Of a DNA stretch of 12,734 bases, positions 6,923-12,401 are shown in pieces. Made by a program: the position numbers and the translations under genes. The DNA comes from JAIVJZ01 sp035296385 (GTDB lineage: Bacteria > Acidobacteriota > Blastocatellia > Pyrinomonadales > Pyrinomonadaceae). Below the pieces are notes generated by a model, which had not been told where the DNA came from, ran no database searches, and saw only the letters and a program-made list of their open reading frames with translations. Position 1 is the stretch's first letter, and each line of letters starts with the position of its first letter. The stretch spans positions 1 to 12,734 of the forward strand of contig DATHBB010000034.1 of assembly GCA_035296385.1 (NCBI GenBank), read 5' to 3'.

Positions 6923-7552
6923 ATGATGAAATACGCCCGCTCACTTGTTACCGCGCTCCTTCTGGCCTGCCTCGTGTGCGCTTCGGCCTGCATGTGGAGG
7001 CAGAAAAATTACGTCCCTCTCGACAAACGACTCCTGCGCGGGACGGGGAAAATATACCTCGTCCCGCTCGGAGATTTTCCCGCCCCCGCCGTCAAGGATT
7101 TGGTCGCTTACTATCGTAGTAAATTTAATCTCGCAGTCGAAACTCTGCCCCGCGTCCCGCTGAATGCTTCGGCGCGCGATGCCGGACGCGGGCAGTTGAT
7201 CGCGGAGGCGACCGTCGCGCTGATGAAGAAGGCGCATCCCGCGCCGAGCGCCGACCCCGAAGCGATCTTGATCGGGTTGACCGACGAGGACATGTATATC
7301 GCGCGCTACGATTGGAACTTCACGTTCAGTTGGCGGCAGGAGAAAAAGTACGCCGTTGTGTCGGCTGCGAGAATGAATCTGGGTTCGTGGTTCTACTCGG
7401 AAGAGCGTATCAAGAACCGGCTCAAAAAGATGGTCACGAAGAACATAGGCATTCTTTATTACCACTTGCCGGTGAGCGACGACCCGGCGAGCGTGCTCTA
7501 CAAGGACGTGGGCGGCATCTCCGAACTCGATCAAATGGGCGAAGAGTTCTGA
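6923..7552 (+). CDS. Lipoprotein with degenerate archaemetzincin-like (M54) domain
   Basis: A 209-residue product. The N-terminus MMKYARSLVTALLLACLVCASAC is a lipoprotein-type signal, with either Cys16 (LLAC) or Cys23 (ASAC) as the lipidated residue. The rest follows archaemetzincin order: an opening strand IYLVPLGDFP (44-53), a helix ending YYRSKFNL, an RGQLIAEA segment (89-96), then LIGLTDEDMY (116-125), WNFTF (131-135) and AVVSAARM (144-151). In active archaemetzincins the next helix carries HExxHxxGxxH plus metal-binding cysteines. Here that place reads KKMVTKNIGILYYHL (168-182), with no HExxH and no cysteines after it. I infer a catalytically dead, membrane-tethered relative, or a family that binds rather than cleaves. 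Family assignment is from memory of the M54 pattern. No Shine-Dalgarno is visible; the true start may be the ATG at 6926. Confidence 0.7.
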   Translation: MMKYARSLVTALLLACLVCASACMWRQKNYVPLDKRLLRGTGKIYLVPLGDFPAPAVKDLVAYYRSKFNLAVETLPRVPLNASARDAGRGQLIAEATVALMKKAHPAPSADPEAILIGLTDEDMYIARYDWNFTFSWRQEKKYAVVSAARMNLGSWFYSEERIKNRLKKMVTKNIGILYYHLPVSDDPASVLYKDVGGISELDQMGEEF

Positions 7553-7572
7553 CGTAAAAATCAGACGCGGGA

Positions 7573-7613
7573 CGAAGGATAGTCAGCCACAAGCCGAAGG
7601 ATAGTCAGCCACA
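7573..7613. repeat. Two tandem copies of a 22-bp unit upstream of lpxB
   Basis: A 19-bp word starting CGAAGGATAGTC and ending AGCCACA occurs at 7573-7591 and 7595-7613, period 22 bp. It lies in the 156-bp gap between the archaemetzincin-like gene and lpxB, about 80 bp upstream of the candidate lpxB promoter. It could be paired operator sites or a simple duplication. Confidence 0.75.
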
Positions 7614-7692
7614 GGTTAAAGGTTGCGACGCGCGCGGCGGCAAACGACTGCGGCGGCGAACGGCTGTCGCCTGTCGCTTGGCGCTTCGTAGT

Positions 7693-7701
7693 TGCTATTA
7701 T
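7693..7701 (+). promoter_or_regulatory. Extended -10 promoter of lpxB, predicted leaderless mRNA
   Basis: TGC-TATTAT (7693-7701) is a strong extended -10 box that ends 7 nt before the lpxB ATG at 7709. The expected start of transcription therefore falls on the ATG itself. No -35 match is seen at 16-18 bp, which an extended -10 can tolerate. No ribosome binding site is present. Confidence 0.45.
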
Positions 7702-7708
7702 CCACGCA

Positions 7709-8986
7709 ATGAGCGTGGGAGCATCTACGGCGAGTTTGCGCCTGATGATCGTGGCGGGCGAAGCGTCGGGCGACGCGCACGCGGCCTCGCTCGTGCGCGC
7801 TTTGCGCGAGGCCGCGCCCGAAGTTAGTTTTGAATTTTTCGGCGCGACGGGCAGACGGATGCGCGAGGCCGGAGTCGAGTCAATCGTCGCGACGGATGAT
7901 CTGTCGATCACCGGCCTTGTCGAGATCGGGAGCGCGCTCAAACTATTCTGGCGCGCTTACCAGACGCTCAAGCGCGTGGGACGAGAGCGCCGCCCCGACG
8001 CCGTTATTCTCGTTGACTGGCCGGACTTCAATTTGCGGCTCGCGCGCTTCTTCCACAGGCGCGGCACGAGGGTCGTCTATTACATCAGCCCGCAACTCTG
8101 GGCCTGGCGAGCGTATCGCGCCGGGAGCATACGCCGCGACGTTGATCTGCTGCTCGCCATACTTCCCTTCGAGCCTGAGTGGTACGCGGCGCGCGGCATC
8201 TCGCACGTCGAGTTCACGGGTCATCCTCTGACGGGCGAAGTGCGCGCGCGTTACGGTCGCGAGGAATTTTGCCGCCGCCACCGTCTGGACGCCGCGCGCC
8301 CCGTCGTCGCGCTCCTGCCCGGCAGCCGTCACAAAGAACTGCTGCGCATACTTCCGCACATGCTCGAAGCGGCGCGCGTAATCTATCGCGCGCGCCCCGA
8401 CGCGCAGTTCGTCGTCGCGCTCGCGCCGAACCGCCCGCACACGGAAGCCGAAGCGATCATCAACTCCGTTTCCGGCGCGCGCGCTGACAATGACGGCGGC
8501 GGCGCGGCGTTCGCCGGTTCACTCCGCATCGTGCGCGACGAGACGCGCGAAGCCCTCGCCGCGTCGGACGCGGCAGCCGTCGCCAGCGGCACGGCCACGC
8601 TCGAAGCCGCGCTGCTTGAGACGCCGCTCGTCGTCGTCTATAAAGAATCCTTCCTCAACTGGCACACGCTCGGTCGTCTCATCTCGACGGAGCACTTCGG
8701 CCTCGTCAACCTCGTGGCGGGCGAGCGCCTCGCGCCCGAACTCATGCAGAACGATTTCACGGGCACGGCGCTCGCCGCCGAACTATTAAAACTTCTGGAC
8801 AGAGACCGCAACGCGGCGACCCGCGAGCGCCTGCGCCGTGCCACCGAAGCGCTCGGCGCGGGCGGCGCATCTGCGCGTGCGGCGCAAGCGATACTGCGCG
8901 CGCTCGGCCAGTGGCGGCGGCAAATTGAAGCCAAACGGCCTGAACAGGGCCGGGTGAAACCTTCCGGCGGGCAAAATAACTCTTGA
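7709..8986 (+). CDS. lpxB: Lipid-A-disaccharide synthase LpxB
   Basis: LpxB is a peripheral inner-membrane GT-B glycosyltransferase (GT19). It joins lipid X and UDP-2,3-diacylglucosamine into the beta-1,6 disaccharide of lipid A. The 425-residue product shows the family motifs in order: VAGEASGD (15-22), ITGLVEI (67-73), VDWPDFN (102-108), SPQLWAW (127-133), EFTGHPL (168-174), LLPGSR (202-207), VASGTATLEA (291-300), VVVYK (308-312) and NLVAGE (334-339). Length is somewhat above the usual 380-390 residues. The excess is a short Gly/Asp-rich insert (about 257-270) and a basic, polar C-terminal tail (about 403-425). It fits with lptD in the same window as part of LPS biogenesis, although the genes are on opposite strands. 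The ATG has no Shine-Dalgarno, consistent with leaderless translation; an internal ATG at 7742 (residue 12) is possible but less likely. Confidence 0.95.
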   Translation: MSVGASTASLRLMIVAGEASGDAHAASLVRALREAAPEVSFEFFGATGRRMREAGVESIVATDDLSITGLVEIGSALKLFWRAYQTLKRVGRERRPDAVILVDWPDFNLRLARFFHRRGTRVVYYISPQLWAWRAYRAGSIRRDVDLLLAILPFEPEWYAARGISHVEFTGHPLTGEVRARYGREEFCRRHRLDAARPVVALLPGSRHKELLRILPHMLEAARVIYRARPDAQFVVALAPNRPHTEAEAIINSVSGARADNDGGGAAFAGSLRIVRDETREALAASDAAAVASGTATLEAALLETPLVVVYKESFLNWHTLGRLISTEHFGLVNLVAGERLAPELMQNDFTGTALAAELLKLLDRDRNAATRERLRRATEALGAGGASARAAQAILRALGQWRRQIEAKRPEQGRVKPSGGQNNS

Positions 8987-9011
8987 CATCTTTGGCGGCT
9001 AATCGTAGTTT
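8983..9011 (+). promoter_or_regulatory. Promoter of the beta-helix gene overlapping the lpxB stop codon
   Basis: A perfect TTGACA (8983-8988), a 17-bp spacer and TAGTTT (9006-9011). The lpxB stop codon TGA (8984-8986) is inside the -35 box. Transcription would start near 9018 and give a leader of about 125 nt. That leader holds two close copies of GAATCTGCA and ends in an AGGAG ribosome binding site (9131-9135). Confidence 0.6.
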
Positions 9012-9143
9012 GTCGCATCTGCCAACTTAAGAATCTGCAGAATCTGCATTGGCGAGCGCCTCCGTATCTTTCTTAAGGTTATCCCTTTTGCTTCAATACG
9101 ACGCGCTTCACTTGACTAACCAGAACTTTGAGGAGAAGACCCC

Positions 9144-10109
9144 ATGAATACTCACGTACACATCGGCGGGAGAACTGTCCGCATCGGCTTGATGGCTTTG
9201 CTCTTTGCCGTCTTGTTCGCAGGCGTCAGCACTTTCCGCGTCCAAACAACTTCCGCTAACCATCCGGTGCTCGTCGAGGGCAACTGCGACAGCCCGGTTC
9301 CGGGCACAACCGTCATTACCAACGCCGGCACGTGCGGCGACTACGACGGCGACGGACGCATCGGCACGGCTGAGGACACAGACGGCGCAGACCGCATTTT
9401 CGGCACGCTGCAAGCGGCGCTCGGCCCCGGCACGGGCGCGGCGGCGGGCACCGGTGCGAACCAGAACGGTCGCATCACCATCGTCAAATCCGGACGTTTC
9501 GCCGAACAATTAGTGATCGGCCAACCGGTTGCCGGCGTCCCCGGACAAGGCTCGACGACCCCCGGCAACGTCACGATTGAGGCCGCGCCCGGCGTTGAAG
9601 CCAACATTGACGCGGTGTTCCAAGGCGATCCGGCTGGCGGCAACAACGCCCGTCAGGCCTCCGTCGGCATCATCGTCAACCTGTTCGACACCACGCGCGT
9701 CGTGACGCTTCGCAACCTCGTTATCCGCAACTGGGCGGAAGGCGTGCGCCATGCCGCCAACGGGCGCCTGGTCATCGACAACTGCCGGATTGAACACAAC
9801 ATCAATCACGGCGTCCGCACGACGGAAGCCAGCCTGACCGTCATTACCAACTCCCAGATCACCGGCAACGGCTTCCGCGTCGGCACGGCCAGCGGCACCG
9901 CCGCTCCCGGCAACGGCGTCACCGCCGAGGGCGCCTCGCAGGTCCGCATCTCCGACTCGACCGTTGCTCATAACTTCGGCGTCGGCATCGCCAACCTGAC
10001 GGGCGGCCCCGGCTTCATCAGCGTCTTCCAGACGGGCGCTTACTTCAACGGCGGCGGCAACACCGCAGGCTCCATCGGCCTCAACAACAGCAACGCCCTC
10101 GCGCAGTAG
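9144..10109 (+). CDS. Secreted right-handed beta-helix protein with EF-hand-like loop
   Basis: A 321-residue exported protein. The signal peptide covers about residues 1-38 (basic to Arg13, hydrophobic about 14-30, cleavage near SAN or slightly earlier). A cysteine pair (48 and 64) precedes a canonical 12-residue EF-hand/dockerin-type calcium loop, DYDGDGRIGTAE (66-77), with Asp66, Asp68, Asp70, Ile73 and Glu77. The main body (about 108-315) is built of short strands spaced like the rungs of a pectate-lyase-type beta helix: NVTIEA, VTLRNLVIRNW, GRLVIDNCRIEHN, SLTVITNSQITGN and QVRISDSTVAHN. This fold usually binds or cleaves polysaccharides, or acts as an adhesin. No catalytic set is recognised, so the function is open. 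AGGAG lies 8 nt before the ATG. The gene has its own promoter and a strong terminator. Confidence 0.85.
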   Translation: MNTHVHIGGRTVRIGLMALLFAVLFAGVSTFRVQTTSANHPVLVEGNCDSPVPGTTVITNAGTCGDYDGDGRIGTAEDTDGADRIFGTLQAALGPGTGAAAGTGANQNGRITIVKSGRFAEQLVIGQPVAGVPGQGSTTPGNVTIEAAPGVEANIDAVFQGDPAGGNNARQASVGIIVNLFDTTRVVTLRNLVIRNWAEGVRHAANGRLVIDNCRIEHNINHGVRTTEASLTVITNSQITGNGFRVGTASGTAAPGNGVTAEGASQVRISDSTVAHNFGVGIANLTGGPGFISVFQTGAYFNGGGNTAGSIGLNNSNALAQ

Positions 10110-10153
10110 TAACACGCGCTACGGAGGCCGACGGCCTCAACCGGCGTCACACC

Positions 10154-10197
10154 AGAAACGGCGCGGCTTTCAACCGGAAAGCCGCGCCGTTTCTCTT
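10154..10197 (+). terminator. Rho-independent terminator of the beta-helix gene
   Basis: A perfect 18-bp stem (10154-10171 with 10177-10194), GC-rich in the middle, with a 5-nt AACCG loop, followed by a pyrimidine-rich TTTCTCTTT. It begins 44 bp after the stop codon and separates the beta-helix gene from the A/B cassette array. Confidence 0.85.
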
Positions 10198-10266
10198 TGC
10201 TGAAAATTCCGCAACGCGAGAGCCGGCGCACCAACGCGTAAGCGCATCAACAAGGTTACCGATGCT

Positions 10267-10410
10267 GCCTGCACGACGCCGCAATGGGCTGACGGGAGTT
10301 GTCCCTATCCCCTCTACCCACGCAACGGCATGTGCTGCTCCGGCGGCTGCACGGGAGCGGCGGCTGCTCCCGGTCGTACTTCAATACATGCCGCCACAGA
10401 TATTGCTTGA
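10267..10410 (+). pseudogene. Remnant of a B-type Cys-rich gene (B0), 3' end only
   Basis: This frame encodes CTTPQW...SCPYPLYPRNGMCCSGGC and ends at TGA (10408-10410). The same arrangement occurs at the C-terminus of B1 (CTTPGW...SCPYGTYPNNGMCCSSGGC, residues 135-161), and the DNA is also clearly similar, with an identical 18-bp stretch through NGMCCS. No start codon, ribosome binding site or signal peptide precedes it, and the beta-helix terminator ends only 70 bp upstream. The 5' two-thirds of the gene is therefore missing. Just upstream, AGCGCATCAACA at about 10240-10251 also matches the DNA for the Glu-Arg-Ile-Asn segment at the very end of B1. That hints at a recombination junction between two B copies. 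Confidence 0.65.
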
Positions 10411-10435
10411 CGCCCGCCCGCCACAAGCGTATAGA
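10407..10435 (+). promoter_or_regulatory. Cassette promoter P1 upstream of A1
   Basis: TTGACG (10407-10412), 17-bp spacer, TATAGA (10430-10435). The B0 stop codon TGA is inside the -35 box. The same boxes, spacing and overlap occur in front of A2 (11669-11697), which supports function. Transcription would start near 10442, about 88 nt before the A1 ATG. Confidence 0.55.
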
Positions 10436-10456
10436 TGGCTTGTCCCAGTCCCACTT

Positions 10457-10484
10457 CTGACGAATCGCTCACCGATTTCGTCAG
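10457..10484 (+). promoter_or_regulatory. Leader hairpin of A1
   Basis: CTGACGAATCG (10457-10467) pairs with CGA-T-TTCGTCAG (10473-10484), an 11-bp stem with one bulged T and a 5-nt loop. It lies in the predicted A1 leader between promoter and start codon. A related hairpin is at 11723-11752 in the A2 leader, where a C-G pair of the stem is replaced by T-A. It could be a regulatory RNA structure or a protein-binding palindrome. Confidence 0.5.
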
Positions 10485-10529
10485 TCCACGAAACCTTGTT
10501 TTCATTTCCGCGCCTTGAGAGTAGCCAAT

Positions 10530-11105
10530 ATGAAAAAGTTGATCTGGTTTCTAGTCGTCCTTCCGCTGGTGGCTGTTGTGACCTTTATCACGGTGAGTAG
10601 CCTGTCGAATAAATTAGTCCGTTCGTTTAAGGCGACGGCACAGGACCAGCGGGAACCCGAAAGGGAGCGACGCGAAAGAATGCGGGCAAGGGAACAAGCC
10701 AAAAGTAAACGCATTGATAAAATGCCGGAAATTGTCCTGGAAACTCTGAGCCTTGAGGTCAGCGCCGAAGTGAAATACTTATACGATTTCAGTGATTTTC
10801 TGGTGCTGCATGTCCGTAATAAATCAGCCAAGGCGGTGGTCAATCTCACCGTCTGTACTCTCAAAAGTAGGTCTGGGGGAACGAGCACAATTTTTGCCGC
10901 CGTTAAAGACATGCCGCCCGAATATATTCTCCCTTATGGCGAGAAAACGGTAGAAATAGCAGCAGCCTATATCGAACCGGGTCATCCGGTAACTATATGC
11001 GCCGTGACGTTTTCAGACGGCAGCCAGGAAGGATTACCGGATGACCTCGATTGGGGCAAAAAATCGTGGGAAGAAGATAAAAAGCGACGAGGTCTGCCGC
11101 GCTAG
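10530..11105 (+). CDS. Cassette protein A1: membrane-anchored protein, unknown function
   Basis: Not a family I recognise. The 191-residue product (ATG at 10530) has an N-terminal membrane anchor (about 4-24) and then a highly charged Arg/Glu-rich stretch (about 33-63) that may be helical or coiled-coil. A beta-rich domain (about 66-170) follows, and the C-terminal tail is charged. Cys109 (LTVCT) and Cys157 (TICAVTF) line up with Cys104 and Cys150 of A2, which suggests a conserved disulfide outside the cytoplasm. Shared words with A2 include PE[IV]V.ET.SL, the DLL/DFL.L..RN.S.KA[VI] strand and the EEGLP/QEGLP near the end. The membrane segment could be an uncleaved signal anchor. The stop is 9 bp before B1, so both are probably one transcript. 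The ribosome binding site is weak; a TTG at 10515 is a less likely start. Confidence 0.8.
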   Translation: MKKLIWFLVVLPLVAVVTFITVSSLSNKLVRSFKATAQDQREPERERRERMRAREQAKSKRIDKMPEIVLETLSLEVSAEVKYLYDFSDFLVLHVRNKSAKAVVNLTVCTLKSRSGGTSTIFAAVKDMPPEYILPYGEKTVEIAAAYIEPGHPVTICAVTFSDGSQEGLPDDLDWGKKSWEEDKKRRGLPR

Positions 11106-11114
11106 GATAAATTT

Positions 11115-11672
11115 ATGCGAAAAGCATTGTTCATAACCATAATGCTGTCGGCGGCAGCTTCGCTGAGCGTCTCCGTATGAGCGTTGTGCAACCCTGTTAG
11201 TGTAGAAGAGTTGTGGGAGACGAACACCTGTTCGGGTAATTACCGGCTTAAAGAGGAGTTCTGGGAGGCAACTTTCAATCAGAACTACGATAGATATAAA
11301 GAAAGAAGGGTTACCGGCACCGCGCTTGTCCCTTCGTGTTCGAGCAGCTGCTACCCCGGTTTTGATAATGCTATTGTCGAACACGGAAAGGACAGTTACG
11401 GCAGACCGACATGGAAGTGGATAAAGTACATACAAAACAAAAACTCCGCCTGTGAGACTTATAGCATCTCAAAATTTGAGATGAATCATACATGCCCTGT
11501 TCAACTTGCCGAAAACTGCACGACGCCGGGCTGGGACAGCAGTTGTCCCTACGGCACGTACCCGAACAACGGCATGTGCTGCTCCTCCGGCGGGTGCAAC
11601 GGTCTTGCGGCCTCTCCCGATGCGTGGCTCGCCTTCGAGCGCATCAACATAGCAGATAAAAACTTGTGTTGA
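11115..11672 (+). pseudogene. Cassette protein B1: Cys-rich secreted protein with in-frame TGA at codon 22
   Basis: From the ATG at 11115 (AGGA 7 nt upstream) the frame encodes a signal peptide MRKALFITIMLSAAASLSVSV, then TGA (11178-11180), then ALCNP and an open frame of 163 codons to TGA at 11670. B2 has the same layout without a stop: its signal peptide runs into VQ-ALCDP, so the TGA replaces a sense codon right at the cleavage region. The mature part has 12 cysteines (25, 39, 75, 79, 113, 127, 135, 144, 155, 156, 161, 185) and the B motif HGKD..GR.TWKW (90-102). Its C-terminal Cys-rich motif is shared with B0. The downstream frame is undamaged, which means a very recent nonsense mutation, a sequence error, readthrough, or restart at the TTG at 11184 (489 bp, but then without a signal peptide). 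Function unknown. Confidence 0.7.
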
Positions 11673-11697
11673 CATCCTAATCCAACGGGCGTATAGA
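11669..11697 (+). promoter_or_regulatory. Cassette promoter P2 upstream of A2
   Basis: TTGACA (11669-11674), 17-bp spacer, TATAGA (11692-11697). The B1 stop codon TGA (11670-11672) is inside the -35 box, exactly as at P1. Transcription would start near 11704, with a leader of about 140 nt before A2. Confidence 0.55.
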
Positions 11698-11722
11698 CCA
11701 TCTTGTTCTATGCCCTGCTCCC

Positions 11723-11752
11723 GTTGACAATTCGCACAACGGTTTCGTCAAC
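11723..11752 (+). promoter_or_regulatory. Leader hairpin of A2
   Basis: GTTGAC (11723-11728) pairs with GTCAAC (11747-11752). Pairing inside the stem is weaker than in the A1 counterpart, but the flanking words (TTCG, CGG, TTTCGTCA) are conserved with 10457-10484. The position between promoter and A gene is the same in both units. Confidence 0.4.
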
Positions 11753-11843
11753 CTCACATTCAATTAGCAGTTGACCAAGAGTTAAAAACATAAATTTAAC
11801 CAAACGTCTGCGCCTCACAGCCCGATCTCAAAAGGAGACTGCC

Positions 11844-12401
11844 ATGAGAAAATCCTCTCTGATTTTCGTTGCCATAGCTTTCGCCGTAATTGCCTCTGCG
11901 CTTCTACTCATGCGAAACGGCCAAGCCAACAAAACAGACCAGGGCACTCTCACCCAAGATCAAAGAGAGCGGCGTGCATTGGCGGAGGTGAAAGGGCGCA
12001 GCAGACGGCGGATCGAGGCGCTCCCGGAGGTCGTCAATGAAACACCCAGCCTGCAAATCACTAACATGGAGATTGTCAGCGATGAATCTTCCGACCTCTT
12101 GCGCCTAACCCTCCGCAACTACTCCGAGAAGGCTATTAACTCTTTCACAATATGCTCTCACGTGGATGATCTCGGCTCGACCGGAGTTACATTCCTCGCG
12201 CCTCCAGGACAAGCATTGATTGAACCGCACGGTGAAATCTCTAAGGAGGTCGCCGGGGAAAGCATCAAGCGGGGCAAGCCACTCATTGTCTGCGCTTTGA
12301 TGTTCGTGAATGAGACCGAAGAAGGGTTGCCGAGCGTTCGCAAGAGCGTGAAGGAATCTTATGAAGAAAGGAAGCAACAAGCGAGAAAGGAAAAGCCATG
12401 A
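11844..12401 (+). CDS. Cassette protein A2: membrane-anchored protein, unknown function
   Basis: A 185-residue paralogue of A1. It has a signal anchor (about 5-23), a charged stretch (about 38-57) and a beta-rich domain (about 60-160) with the two conserved cysteines (Cys104 in FTICS, Cys150 in IVCALMF). The tail is Lys/Glu/Arg-rich (about 165-185). Motifs shared with A1: RI..[LM]PE[IV]V.ET.SL, DLLRLTLRNYSEKAI and EEGLP. AAGGAG lies 8 nt before the ATG, a much better ribosome binding site than A1 has. The gene ends in a 4-nt ATGA overlap with B2, so translation of the two is probably coupled. That supports A and B proteins acting together, perhaps A as a membrane tether or export partner for secreted B. 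This role is inference only. Confidence 0.85.
   Translation: MRKSSLIFVAIAFAVIASALLLMRNGQANKTDQGTLTQDQRERRALAEVKGRSRRRIEALPEVVNETPSLQITNMEIVSDESSDLLRLTLRNYSEKAINSFTICSHVDDLGSTGVTFLAPPGQALIEPHGEISKEVAGESIKRGKPLIVCALMFVNETEEGLPSVRKSVKESYEERKQQARKEKP

Noticed and set aside
10262..10600. Plus-strand 112-codon frame across the B0 remnant and the A1 start
   Set aside because: It is in a different frame from the B homology, crosses the promoter, hairpin and A1 start, and has no ribosome binding site.
11178..11180. Selenocysteine at the B1 TGA
   Set aside because: It falls in a signal-peptide cleavage region, the aligned residue in B2 is Gln rather than Cys, and no convincing bacterial SECIS stem-loop is seen right after it.
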